A stretch of 37,558 bases of DNA, from positions 1-37,558 of the forward strand of contig JAUYNR010000059.1 in assembly GCA_030698225.1 (NCBI GenBank), given 5' to 3'. The DNA comes from Oxalobacteraceae bacterium. GTDB lineage: Bacteria > Pseudomonadota > Gammaproteobacteria > Burkholderiales > Burkholderiaceae_D. The translations under genes and the position numbers were made by a program. Positions within the stretch are counted from its first letter, which is position 1. The number at the start of each line of letters is the position of its first letter. The notes below the pieces were generated by a model. It searched no databases. It saw only the letters and a program-made list of their open reading frames with translations, and was not told the origin of the DNA. This document shows positions 1 to 7,906 of this stretch, piece after piece.

Positions 1-32
1 GCCAGGTCTTTGATCATCAGAGTCGATTTAAT
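1..32 (-). CDS. Double-glycine-leader peptide, family A, cut by the left edge
   Basis: Reading leftwards from base 32, the residues KSTLMIKDL of the family A leader are present, followed by an Ala codon where the other copies have Ser. The gene then leaves the window. The codon in the start position is ATT, whereas the other four copies have ATG there; the Shine-Dalgarno-like GGAGAA is retained just upstream. ATT is a very rare start, so this copy may be translated poorly, start elsewhere, or be decaying. It lies downstream of the intact copy at 74-313, so the left array continues outside the window. Confidence 0.6.
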   Translation of the reverse strand, partial: MKSTLMIKDL

Positions 33-73
33 GGGGGTTCTCCAAAAGGGTGGGTTGGGGTTAGATAGATTTT

Positions 74-313
74 TTAATTAAGCGCAGCAAACTGGAATCC
101 GCCAAAATTCTGCAGGGTGGTCGTATCGACATGCGAGCGCGCGTCAACCTGGGTGACTGGCGCCACCACGATGGCCGGGCTGGCGAAGCCGCCGCCGAAA
201 GCGGCGTTGATGTTGCCGATGTTGAAGTTGCTGCCGCCGCGCACGGCGGACATGGACTTGCGGTCGAGTTGCTTGTCGAGGGACAGGTCTTTGATCATCA
301 GAGTCGATTTCAT
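74..313 (-). CDS. Double-glycine-leader secreted peptide, family A (left copy)
   Basis: A 79-residue precursor. Residues 1-27 form a leader (MKSTLMIKDL...LDRKSMSAVRGG) ending in the GG that C39 peptidases cut after. Residues 28-79 are a Cys-free core rich in Asn, Gly, Ala and Thr, with two prolines (ASPAIVVAP) and the ending TTLQNFGGFQFAALN. I chose the ATG at 313 because AGGAGAA lies about 6 bases upstream and all other copies start at the same residue; a longer reading frame starts inside the sigma-54 promoter and is rejected. The bifunctional C39 exporter at 16489-19560 is the obvious candidate to process and export it. The core resembles no bacteriocin class I know, so antimicrobial, signalling and structural roles all remain open. 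Confidence 0.88.
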   Translation of the reverse strand: MKSTLMIKDLSLDKQLDRKSMSAVRGGSNFNIGNINAAFGGGFASPAIVVAPVTQVDARSHVDTTTLQNFGGFQFAALN

Positions 314-377
314 GGGTGTTCTCCTAAAGGTTTGGTTGGTTGGGTTGTGAGCATTTCGTTGCGCTCGATAGACATAC

Positions 378-393
378 AGCATAGAGCGTGCCA
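378..393 (-). promoter_or_regulatory. Sigma-54 (-24/-12) promoter of the left peptide cluster
   Basis: On the minus strand the bases read TGGCACG-N4-ATGCT. The usual consensus is TGGCACG-N4-TTGCW, so the essential GG and GC are present with exactly ten bases between them, and only one consensus base differs. The element lies 65 bases upstream of the peptide start codon and is identical in the right-hand copy (22211-22226). A sigma-54 activator is encoded at 19589-20890. Confidence 0.8.
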
Positions 394-510
394 GCCCAAT
401 CCATGCGCCGCAGGAGACTACGTAAGTGCTTGAAAAATATAGGAATATTCAGGTTGCAGTCGAAGGTTTATCGATGCTTTTGTCAAGGCGCTGCAGATCA
501 TGTGATTGGC

Positions 511-535
511 GTTGCCAAACACATTTGATGGCAAC
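511..535. promoter_or_regulatory. Inverted repeat, candidate upstream activator site (left)
   Basis: GTTGCCA and TGGCAAC form a perfect 7-base inverted repeat separated by 11 bases, 118 bases upstream of the -24 element. That distance is typical for binding sites of sigma-54 activators. In the right-hand copy (22342-22366) the outer GTTGC/GCAAC arms and the overall length are kept although inner bases differ. Assignment to the activator at 19589-20890 is inference. Confidence 0.5.
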
Positions 536-733
536 TGTCAGAGAAAACCCGACACATTCGCCGCTACCATAGAAATTTTGCCTTAAAGCACCTGCAAACT
601 TGCCAGAGCTAAACATGCCAGGCGAAAATTGTTGGGTAAGACAGCTTCTTGAATGTCAAAACCGCTTCAAAACTTCCCATGGTTCATGTACGAAGGACGG
701 TTCGCGCAGCAAACTGCTTGCGGGGTGTGGGGA

Positions 734-1495
734 TTAAAGCGCAGGATTCAACATGGTCTTGTCGCTACTGTACAAGTCGTCGACGCGAACCACCACAGCC
801 GAGATGTTGTCGCGTCCGCCTCTTTTGAGTGCCATGTCAATCAACGCATCCGACGCTTGCCGACAACTGCCAGGTGCGAGTGCACTGCGCATTTCTTGTT
901 CGCTCACTTCATTGCTCAGTCCATCGCTACACAACAAGAACATATCGCCGTCATTGACTTCCATCGTATCGTTGTCGAGATCCAGTGTGCCGGCGGCGCC
1001 GACCGCGCGCGTGATCATGTTGCGAGAGGGGGGATTGATGCGGTCTTCAGAAGCGCGATTACCTAAGGATTTGAGTTCTTCGACCCGGCTGTGATCGCGT
1101 GTGAGTTGCGTCAGGATTCCGTTTCTACAGAGATAAATTCGACTGTCCCCGGCCCATAGGTATCCACAATAGCCGTCCCACGCGAGCAGGACGACAACCG
1201 TGGTGCCGATGATCTGCACATTGTGGGTTGCCGCCTCCACGCGAAGTTGACGATTCACAGTTTGCAGTCTGTTCCGCGTATCGGTGACGAATTTCACAAG
1301 ACTATTGGGTTGAGGAACCTTGTTCAAGGCCTCGACGACCATACGGCTCGCAATGTCACCAAATGCGTGTCCGCCCATACCGTCGGCAACAGCCCAGAGT
1401 CCGCGTTCAGGTTGGTCGAGGTAGGCATCCTCATTTATCGCACGGACCAGACCCACATGCGAGAGCGAAGCCGACGTCCATTTAAATTGGGTCAT
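734..1495 (-). CDS. PP2C-type Ser/Thr protein phosphatase (Stp/PppA-like)
   Basis: A 253-residue cytosolic single-domain metal-dependent phosphatase. Recognisable PP2C motifs in order are VRAINEDA near residue 19, AVADGMGGHAFGDIAS with the metal-binding Asp-Gly, GTTVVVLL, WAGDSRIYL, LTRDHS, LLCSDGLSNEV and RDNISAVVV near the C-terminus. It probably reverses phosphorylation by the kinase at 3190-5193, as in PpkA/PppA and PknB/Stp pairs, and so would reset FHA binding in this locus. Its start codon lies within the last codons of the broken peptide gene upstream (1482-1880), which suggests the two were once translationally coupled. The Shine-Dalgarno sequence is weak, consistent with coupling. 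Confidence 0.93.
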   Translation of the reverse strand: MTQFKWTSASLSHVGLVRAINEDAYLDQPERGLWAVADGMGGHAFGDIASRMVVEALNKVPQPNSLVKFVTDTRNRLQTVNRQLRVEAATHNVQIIGTTVVVLLAWDGYCGYLWAGDSRIYLCRNGILTQLTRDHSRVEELKSLGNRASEDRINPPSRNMITRAVGAAGTLDLDNDTMEVNDGDMFLLCSDGLSNEVSEQEMRSALAPGSCRQASDALIDMALKRGGRDNISAVVVRVDDLYSSDKTMLNPAL

Positions 1496-1880
1496 GGAAA
1501 GCCCCAGAGATATAGACTAGCAAGCGGTCGGATCTTAAATTCGTGCTGCGTTCGTCGACGACCACGTTTATGCTCAAATTATTGGCCGAAATATTGACAT
1601 CGACGATTTGGAACTGCTTGATCATCTGTTCAGCATTTCAGTTGCCGGGAGATACCTTCAATTTCTATTTGAGCGTCTTTCCTGCCGATTGCCGATTGGT
1701 ATTCAGCAGCGGCTTGGGGGTGAATCCGGTCGGATAGTTGACGATCCGGGCACTGCGAAATATCGTGCTTCCAATAAAGGTCTGACGACCACGAGTATGT
1801 GCGCCACCCGTTATCAAAACCATTGCTTGGCGATCGAGGTCAATGCTTTCCGCTAGATCTTTTATAACGATGATGGTCAT
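1482..1880 (-). pseudogene. Degenerate double-glycine-leader peptide, family B, with two in-frame stops
   Basis: From the ATG at 1880 (preceded by GAGGAG) the frame begins MTIIVIKDL, then LDRQAM, then ITGG, matching the spacing of the family A leader (IKDL, LDR, M, GG). It continues to a TAG at 1665-1667. The same frame goes on past that TAG and a TGA eleven codons later into AEQMIKQFQIVDVNISANN, which closely matches AEQMINQSQIVNINNSGAN in the family B peptide at 20947-21229, and stops at 1482. The alignment on both sides of the stops in one frame argues for a decayed gene of about 130 codons. A shortened 71-residue peptide could still be made, or the stops could be read through. The 3' end overlaps the phosphatase start. 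Confidence 0.7.
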
Positions 1881-3161
1881 GGCTGCTCCTCAAAATTTTA
1901 TCAAAATAGTCTAATTCAAGCATAGTGCAAAGGACGGGAGTTGGTTTGCTTTAACGTCTCTAATGAGGTTCTTGCAAAACTATTTTCGAGAAGAACTTGT
2001 TAAAAATGCAGTATTTTTGCTGGGTTTAATCATGGATTGCACACTTTTTTCCTGATTCAACGACCTTCAGAAATTGTGAAAATACTCTCAATTGCGTCAA
2101 ACGCGACAGAGAGGAGTTTTCTACCATTTTGGACCAAGTCACACCAATCATCTCGCCGCAGCGCTGCTAAAGCGGCTTTAAAGAATCGAAATTGCCTTTG
2201 CAAGAACCTCTAATATAAGCCATTTCGACGTTACCCGGCGCATGCCACGTCGGCAATGCCGCTAGAATTTCCTCCTGCACCAATCCGTTTCTCGGCCTGA
2301 CCTTCCGTACATGCGCCCGTCAGGAAGGTGAAAGAAAGTGCGGATGGCAAGCCGCCCCTGGCCTTAACGTGGCGTCTGCTGTTGTTCAATGCATCGGAGG
2401 ATAATTTTGATAGGGCGCCACCAGGCCACCGGCGAAGTGGCTGGGCGGCTACATCGCTCCGCCAAGGAGCTTCTTCTGGATGTTCGGGCAGTTCTTCTTG
2501 CAAGTGAACGTGCATCAGAAAAATACAGTGTCTGCCGTGTCTAATATCGTTGTCATTAGTCATAGGCAAAACTATAATTTATTGATGCGACGGCTACAAA
2601 ACTACCAATACGAACTAATACCCATCGGCGATCAGCAACGTGATATGCGCCAGCCGCGCCGGGGCGTGTTGTTTCGAGTTTAACAAGTGAAGACTCGGCG
2701 CAGTCAGGCCGCACTGCGAAGCAGGAATCCACCGACGCGACTCAAGCAGTTTTTGCTGGAGTACCGTAGGGTTGTTCTTTCTTTAAGGAAGGGAGGATGT
2801 CAAAGATACCGCTCGTGGTTGAATCTACGTGTTCCGGCATATAGGAGGGGGAGACAGCTAAAATACATTGCCTGTGGATACTATTCAGAATGTGTCTGAA
2901 ACAATAGATTGCAAATGAGAAAATTCTCCGCTATCAAAATTGCTGTGACTAACCGCCAGAAGACGCGCTAGGCGGAATTTTACAAATCAACAATGAATGC
3001 GCGCGTGAAGTTAGAATGCCTTTATCCGGTGCGTCAATTCAACTGACTACTTGTTGTGTAGATCAACCGGATGAAGCGGGCGGAAAAGCAAGAGAGGGTG
3101 TACCTCGCGCGCAGATGTCGCTGCGCCTACTTTGGTATTTGACTAAGGGGAGGACCAGGCG
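1881..3161. other. Long stretch without a convincing gene
   Basis: Apart from the IS-derived element at 1965-2210, nothing here is persuasive. An open frame on the minus strand (2231-2563, starting MTNDNDIRHGR) could encode about 110 residues, but it has low-complexity composition, no recognisable domain and no clear ribosome binding site. The stretch must contain the promoters for the divergent phosphatase/peptide unit (minus) and the kinase (plus); I could not identify a -35/-10 pair with confidence. Confidence 0.5.
1965..2210. mobile_element. MITE-like remnant of an IS5-family element
   Basis: Perfect 14-base terminal inverted repeats (GAGGTTCTTGCAAA at 1965-1978 and its complement at 2197-2210) are flanked by TAAT on both sides (1961-1964 and 2211-2214), consistent with a target duplication. 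The ends resemble the GAG...TTTGCAAA ends of IS1031-type IS5 elements. Inside, the plus strand encodes KRDREEFSTILDQVTPIIS, reminiscent of the N-terminus of IS5-family transposases (R..FL..MDQV.PW), but no full transposase remains. At 246 bp it is a non-autonomous deletion derivative. The family assignment is from memory of end sequences. Confidence 0.6.
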
Positions 3162-3197
3162 ATGACTCGGGAACTCAATGTAGAAACGTATGGCTAA
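3162..3197 (+). CDS. Possible 11-codon upstream ORF overlapping the kinase start
   Basis: A strong ribosome binding sequence (AGGGGAGG at about 3146-3153) serves the ATG at 3162, which encodes MTRELNVETYG and stops at 3195-3197. The kinase ATG at 3190 lies inside this short frame and has no good Shine-Dalgarno sequence of its own. The arrangement suggests re-initiation or translational coupling of the kinase to the short frame. Whether the peptide itself matters is unknown. Confidence 0.4.
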   Translation: MTRELNVETYG

Positions 3198-5193
3198 TTT
3201 TGCGCAAGCGATTCATGCCTTTCAAAGCAGTGCTCTGTCGCAAGAGGATTTTTTTGCACAGGTTGACCGCGTATTGACGACGGAGCAAGCCAGTTCTGCA
3301 CACCTGTTAGAGATTCTTGGCGAAGAGCACACCAAGATACCGCTGCCGCACGACGTGTATGCGGAGGTGCAACGACGGATCGAGCGGTTTTCGAAGTCGA
3401 CACAGAGCTCGAGCGCTGATGAAACCCATGTGAGGACCAATCTCGGCAATCGGGCGGCGCCGCCGTCGGCGACTGTGGTGTCCAACGACCAATCTGTCGC
3501 AGCGCCGGACCGAATGAAGGGTGTCGGCGATACGCTGAATGGGCGGTTCGTGCTTGAGGAATGCATCGGTTTCGGCGGTATGGGTACGGTGTACAAGGCG
3601 CTGGACCTGCGCAAGCTGGAGGCGTCCGACCGTAAGCCGTACATCGCGATCAAGGTCCTGAATGTCCAGTTTCGTGGCCATCCGAAGTCGCTGATCGCAC
3701 TGCAACGCGAAGCGAGGAAGGCGCAGACGCTGGCGCATCCTAACATCGTGACCGTGTACGACTTTGATCGCGACGGATCGGTGGTGTACCTGACTATGGA
3801 ATATTTGACGGGGAAATCATTGAGCCAAACGCTGCGGATGCCGGGCTTTACCGGAATGCCCTACGCTGAGGCACTGCGCATCGTCAACGGCATGGGCAAG
3901 GCCTTGGCGTATGCGCACGAGCGTGGTTTTGTCCATTGCGACCTCAAACCCGCAAACGTATTCCTGACGGATACAGGTGGAGTGAAAGTCATCGATTTTG
4001 GTATCGCGCGCGTCTTTCATAAATCGGAGGAGGACGTGGAGGCCACTGTGTTTGATGCAGGCAGTCTCGGCGGGCTGACACCGGCATATGCAAGTCCGGA
4101 GATGCTTGAGCACCTCGTTCCGGATCCGCGCGATGACATCTACGGGCTGGCTTGCATCACGTATGAGCTGCTGACCGGACGACACCCGTTCGATCGCGTG
4201 TCCGCCACACAGGCGCGCAGCGCAGGCATTCGACCGCAACGGCCAAAAAATCTGGGCCACAGGCAATGGCGCGCTTTGAAGGCCGCGCTGTCATTTGATC
4301 GCGAAACGCGAACGCCTACCGTGACACGTTTTCTGCAGGAAATGAGCGGGGAACGCCAGACAGCGGCGACCGTTGCGCTGGCGACCTCAGGTGTGACGAT
4401 TGCCCTGCTTTTCGCTGCCGCCCTTAGCTATTATTGGAAACCTCAAACCGGTCGTGGCGACGAGCCGGCGACCCCTGCGGTAAATATTCCACAAACGGCG
4501 CCGCCCGTAGTGCCTATGCTCTCCATCGCATCCATTACGCCGATACTTGCTCGCGTGCCATGTTCGGCCCTGGCGCCTTCGGTGCGAGATCATGCGCTGC
4601 GGGTGCAAGGATATATTCCGAAGAGTTTTGGTATCGCACGTCTCAAGGACATGTTGAGCGCAGTCCCCGGCGTGAATACGTTGAACCTTGATATCCAGCA
4701 GGTGAGCGATAACGAATGCGGCGTGATCAATACGTTTGCGCCCTATTGGACAAGGAATCGGCAAGCAGGACGGGCCGCCTCGATTCATACGAGGCAATCC
4801 AATGCGGAACTGACGGAGGGCGCCCCTTTGATCGTCGACATCACGACCCCCGGATACGACTCCTATGTCTATGTCGACTACTATGTCTTGGATGGCAATG
4901 TAGCCCATCTGGTGCCAAACATGCGAGCCAGGGCCAATCAGGCGCCTCCCAACTATGCGGCCGCCATCGGGAGCCTCGGTAACTGGGTAATTTCGAAGCC
5001 GTTCGGAACAGAACTGATTGTGCTTCTCACCACACCCGTAGCGCTGTTCGATGGTATTCGCCCGGAGTACGAATCCAGATCGGACTACTTGCCAGCGGTA
5101 GAGAAACAGCTGGGGCAGATGGCCAGCAAATATGGGCCTGAACGAATCGCGGTTGACTTCGTTCAAATTACGACCAAGTCGCGTAATAAGTAG
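3190..5193 (+). CDS. Transmembrane Ser/Thr protein kinase with DUF4384-like C-terminal domain
   Basis: A 667-residue protein. Residues 1-100 are a non-catalytic helical region. The kinase domain spans about 117-390: glycine loop IGFGGMGTVYKA near 127, catalytic Lys155 in AIKVLN, HCDLKPANV with Asp251, DFG at 269 in VIDFGIARV, then YASPEML and DDIYGLACITYELLTG. The residue before the catalytic Asp is Cys rather than Arg, making it a non-RD kinase. A membrane segment lies near 393-418. The roughly 240-residue C-terminal part (DYYVLDGNVAHLVPN, FGTELIVLLTT) resembles DUF4384, common on bacterial kinases of the PpkA sort, and would face the periplasm as a sensor. Likely substrates are Thr residues read by the FHA proteins at 7907, 11377 and 22595. 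It overlaps a short upstream ORF. Confidence 0.93.
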   Translation: MANFAQAIHAFQSSALSQEDFFAQVDRVLTTEQASSAHLLEILGEEHTKIPLPHDVYAEVQRRIERFSKSTQSSSADETHVRTNLGNRAAPPSATVVSNDQSVAAPDRMKGVGDTLNGRFVLEECIGFGGMGTVYKALDLRKLEASDRKPYIAIKVLNVQFRGHPKSLIALQREARKAQTLAHPNIVTVYDFDRDGSVVYLTMEYLTGKSLSQTLRMPGFTGMPYAEALRIVNGMGKALAYAHERGFVHCDLKPANVFLTDTGGVKVIDFGIARVFHKSEEDVEATVFDAGSLGGLTPAYASPEMLEHLVPDPRDDIYGLACITYELLTGRHPFDRVSATQARSAGIRPQRPKNLGHRQWRALKAALSFDRETRTPTVTRFLQEMSGERQTAATVALATSGVTIALLFAAALSYYWKPQTGRGDEPATPAVNIPQTAPPVVPMLSIASITPILARVPCSALAPSVRDHALRVQGYIPKSFGIARLKDMLSAVPGVNTLNLDIQQVSDNECGVINTFAPYWTRNRQAGRAASIHTRQSNAELTEGAPLIVDITTPGYDSYVYVDYYVLDGNVAHLVPNMRARANQAPPNYAAAIGSLGNWVISKPFGTELIVLLTTPVALFDGIRPEYESRSDYLPAVEKQLGQMASKYGPERIAVDFVQITTKSRNK

Positions 5194-5236
5194 TGCAGGC
5201 CGGCACCGTTTGTTTCGCCTCACTGATGCCAAATAA

Positions 5237-6499
5237 TTATTTGAGATCCCTCGCCACCCGAAATCCATTCTGCGAGTGACGCACGCTGGCGGCATATTTG
5301 AATCGCGTTGACGATGCCATGTAGCTTGCTCCCTCCCGCCATGATCCGCCCCGTATTACGCGCACGAGACAATTTGGTTCATCCCAGGTGCGTCCGTCGG
5401 AAGGTGCCCCCTTATAGGAACTGTGCCAGCAGTCGCTTACCCATTCCCAGACGCTTCCACTCATATCGTGCAGTCCGTATGGATTGGCGGCAAAGGATCC
5501 GACATTGGCTGGTCCATCCTGACGCCATGGCTGGCCGCAGTCCTTGCAGTTTGCGTTGCCTGTACGCATTTGCTCGCCCCACCAGTATCGCGTCGAGGTT
5601 CCTCCTCTCGCCGCGTACTCCCACTCGGCCTCGGTCGGCAATCGGTAGGGTTTGCCACTGACCTTGCTCAGCCAGTTCACGTACTGTTGCGCGTTGTCCC
5701 AACTGACATCGCGCGCCGGGCTATTCTTCGCGGCGTTGTCGGTCGCAACGCGCGGGCATGCGTCGGCATCTGCACAAGCATTCCACTGCTCAACGCTTAC
5801 TTCATATTTTCCAATTGCAAAAGGCGCGCTGATCGATACCTGGTGTGCCGGTTTTTCCGATGGATCGTCCGAATTGCTTCCCATCATGAATGATGCACGG
5901 CCGGGCAATTTGATCAGCACCGGGCAGGTAGGACAATCCTTGAGCTCACTGACGGCGGCAGTCACGGTCGGCGATTTTTCCGATAACGGCGGAGTGGCCG
6001 GTGCTGGAGAAGCCTGTTCCTGCGACGCTTTGGCCGGTGCTGGACGGGCGCGCTCCGGCGGTGCTTTCGTGACTGGACGAGCCCGTTCCTGTGGTGCTTT
6101 AGGGACAGGCGCCGGAGAAACACGTTCCGGTGCTGCCTCGATCTTGGGTGCAGCTACGCGCAGCCGTTCAATCCGAGCCCGCGCCAAGGCCGCAAAACGA
6201 CCTTTTGGGTACGCTTGCAGATACGCCTCGTAATCGCTGGCGTGGGTACTATCCTTGATCGATTCCCAGAAGGTAAGTTCGTACTGCTCGGCACTGTCTT
6301 TCGGGAGAACTCCCGCTAGCAGAAGGGCAGGGTAACGGTTATCCAAATCAACTGGAACCAGCGACTCCTTGTAGGTATTGTCCGCACCGGGAATGACGCG
6401 CGTTATCGGCTCGCCTATTTCATGCGCTGTGATGGCGGCCGTTGCTCGCGTCCAGGAAGTAACCCCGAACAAGCAAACAATCAATAGTTTTCGGCACAC
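5237..6499 (-). CDS. Secreted SUMF1/FGE-fold protein lacking the catalytic cysteines
   Basis: A 420-residue protein starting with GTG (AAAGG about 7 bases upstream) and an apparent signal peptide ([16 protein letters not shown]). Residues 75-110 contain [19 protein letters not shown], a short helical repeat often placed before SUMF1 domains. A Pro/Ala/Arg-rich linker with repeated [12 protein letters not shown] units follows (about 115-185). The SUMF1 domain covers about 190-418 ([76 protein letters not shown]). After GGSW the two cysteines used by true formylglycine-generating enzymes are replaced by Ala and other residues, so sulfatase-activating activity is unlikely. A periplasmic binding or sensing role beside the convergent kinase is more plausible. 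Confidence 0.87.
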   Translation of the reverse strand: MCRKLLIVCLFGVTSWTRATAAITAHEIGEPITRVIPGADNTYKESLVPVDLDNRYPALLLAGVLPKDSAEQYELTFWESIKDSTHASDYEAYLQAYPKGRFAALARARIERLRVAAPKIEAAPERVSPAPVPKAPQERARPVTKAPPERARPAPAKASQEQASPAPATPPLSEKSPTVTAAVSELKDCPTCPVLIKLPGRASFMMGSNSDDPSEKPAHQVSISAPFAIGKYEVSVEQWNACADADACPRVATDNAAKNSPARDVSWDNAQQYVNWLSKVSGKPYRLPTEAEWEYAARGGTSTRYWWGEQMRTGNANCKDCGQPWRQDGPANVGSFAANPYGLHDMSGSVWEWVSDCWHSSYKGAPSDGRTWDEPNCLVRVIRGGSWREGASYMASSTRFKYAASVRHSQNGFRVARDLK

Positions 6500-6791
6500 A
6501 GTTAAGCCTTTGACTTATAGATTCACATTCTGCCTGCACAAAGAAACGTTTGGGCAGAAACGCACGGGATTTATTTCCTAATTTATCCTTGAATTCTTGC
6601 GTGCCATTCTGTTTAGATCAACATATGGACAAATTTTCCTGATAAATTTTATTACATTCGCTGAAACGAAGTGAAGCACAAAGCGTTAACCAATAGCAAT
6701 AGCCGATCGTTCCCTCACTGATGCGATTGCATACGCCGTTCATGTTTTTGTGCAGGTTCGAGGCAGACAATTCTCTGGGAGGATGCATAGC

Positions 6792-7217
6792 ATGCGAAGA
6801 GCAATCATTAGCGGCGCTCTGGCTGCCGCGGTTCTGGCGCTCGCACCCGCGTTCGCCGCTCGGACGTCGTCGCCGGAGAATGCAGCAGCTTATATAATTT
6901 GGCCTGCTGATGGTACGGTTATTCATGGTGGAAAGTTTTGGGCGCGCATGGGCCTGCGCAATATGGGCGTGTGTCCGAAAGGCGTCAACATTCCCAATGT
7001 GGGCCACCATCACCTGTTGATTGATACGGATATGCCGCCATTGGGCGAACAAATTCCATCCGACAGGAATCATCTCCATTTTGGTGCAGGCGAGACCGAG
7101 GCACGCATTGAGCTTCCGCCAGGAAAGCATACCTTGCAGCTACTGTTGGGAGACCATAACCACATGCCCCACGATCCGCCTGTGTATTCGAAAAAGATCA
7201 CGATCATCGTGCGATGA
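6792..7217 (+). CDS. DUF4399 periplasmic protein, copy 1
   Basis: A 141-residue protein with a signal peptide (MRRAIISGALAAAVLALAPAFAA). I chose the ATG at 6792 because GGGAGG ends 9 bases upstream and it places the signal peptide at the N-terminus; an upstream ATG at 6750 lacks this. The mature part matches DUF4399: IIWPADGTVIHGGKFWARMG, then GHHHLLIDTD, IPSDRNHLHFGAGETE, LPPGKHTLQLLLGDHNH, PPVYSKKITI. The His/Asp-rich motifs could bind a metal, but the family has no established function that I know. A paralogue follows 72 bases later, pointing to a tandem duplication. Confidence 0.85.
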   Translation: MRRAIISGALAAAVLALAPAFAARTSSPENAAAYIIWPADGTVIHGGKFWARMGLRNMGVCPKGVNIPNVGHHHLLIDTDMPPLGEQIPSDRNHLHFGAGETEARIELPPGKHTLQLLLGDHNHMPHDPPVYSKKITIIVR

Positions 7218-7289
7218 GGAGTGGGGTCGCTTGCTTGGACCGCAATTTTGTTTTGCTTTCAAATTCAGGAAACGCAGGGAGGAGCATCC

Positions 7290-7715
7290 ATGTATAAAAG
7301 ACTCGCTGCCGCTACAGTCGCGGTCTTCTTTTTATTCGATGTTGCATTCGCGGCCGGCACGCCGGCTCCCGCGAATGCCTTCGTCTATATCGGCTGGCCG
7401 AGTGACGGACAAGTCGTTTCGGCGGGGAAGCCGTTTCGCGTGTGGTTTGGGTTGCGCAATATGGGTGTCGCGCCAAAAGATGTGAAGTTCCCGAACACAG
7501 GCCATCACCATCTGCTGATTGATGCGGACTTGCTACCATCGGGCCAGGATATCCCGTCGGATAGGAATCACCTGCATTTCGGCGCGGGTGAAACCGAGAC
7601 TATATTGGAACTGCCTCCGGGAAAGCATACCTTGCAATTGCTGATGGGCGACGATAAACACATTCCACACAATCCACCGGTCTATTCGAAAAAGATCACG
7701 ATAACCGTCAAGTAA
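7290..7715 (+). CDS. DUF4399 periplasmic protein, copy 2
   Basis: A 141-residue paralogue of the preceding gene, with AGGGAGGAG ahead of the ATG at 7290 and a signal peptide (MYKRLAAATVAVFFLFDVAFA). The same blocks are kept: YIGWPSDGQVVSAGKPFRVW, GHHHLLIDAD, IPSDRNHLHFGAGETE, LPPGKHTLQLLMGDDKHI, PPVYSKKITITVK. Length and order are identical to copy 1, and differences are scattered, which suggests both are functional rather than one decaying. Their position between the kinase/SUMF1 pair and the exporter operon suggests envelope functions tied to the system, but this is context only. Confidence 0.85.
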   Translation: MYKRLAAATVAVFFLFDVAFAAGTPAPANAFVYIGWPSDGQVVSAGKPFRVWFGLRNMGVAPKDVKFPNTGHHHLLIDADLLPSGQDIPSDRNHLHFGAGETETILELPPGKHTLQLLMGDDKHIPHNPPVYSKKITITVK

Positions 7716-7782
7716 GGAAACCGCATGCACTGGATGCCGATCAACCTTATATGAAATTCAGGAGAATCACTCTAGTCGGAAC

Positions 7783-7822
7783 TGACGTTTTTGGCCAACG
7801 TCAACTTAAATTTTACGTCAAC
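7783..7822. promoter_or_regulatory. Candidate operator upstream of the FHA-HD-GYP gene
   Basis: TGACGTT and AACGTCA form a 7-base inverted repeat with a 7-base spacer (7783-7803), and ACGTCAAC recurs as a direct repeat at 7815-7822. It lies 85-124 bases upstream of the gene starting at 7907, which probably opens the exporter operon. No factor can be assigned. Confidence 0.3.
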
Positions 7823-7906
7823 CGAGAAGTGGCAATTTCTGCATCAGTTGAGAGTTGAGTATGGCTTGGCGTTCCACATCCGACATTCGGAGCGAAAGGC
7901 GGTGAG

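Larger units (their letters stand above)
74..630. repeat. Left copy of a long dispersed repeat (peptide gene plus upstream region)
   Basis: This stretch, covering the peptide gene and about 300 bases upstream, aligns with 21907-22470 in the same orientation. The match is nearly base-for-base through the gene and promoter, and becomes patchier beyond the upstream inverted repeat. The pair brackets the exporter locus as direct repeats roughly 21.8 kb apart. Edges are judged by eye. Confidence 0.8.

Noticed and set aside
314..382. Longer start for the left peptide gene (frame from 382, and likewise from 22215 on the right)
   Set aside because: These starts fall within the sigma-54 promoter, lack a ribosome binding site and add residues absent from the array copies.
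131..433. Plus-strand frames opposite the peptide genes (also 21602-21901 and 21883-22212)
   Set aside because: They are antisense shadows of the repeated peptide genes and recur only because those genes are repeated.
2231..2569. Minus-strand frame of 112 codons as another peptide precursor
   Set aside because: No leader signature (IxDL, LDR, M, GG) and no ribosome binding site; the Gly pairs are in unrelated context.
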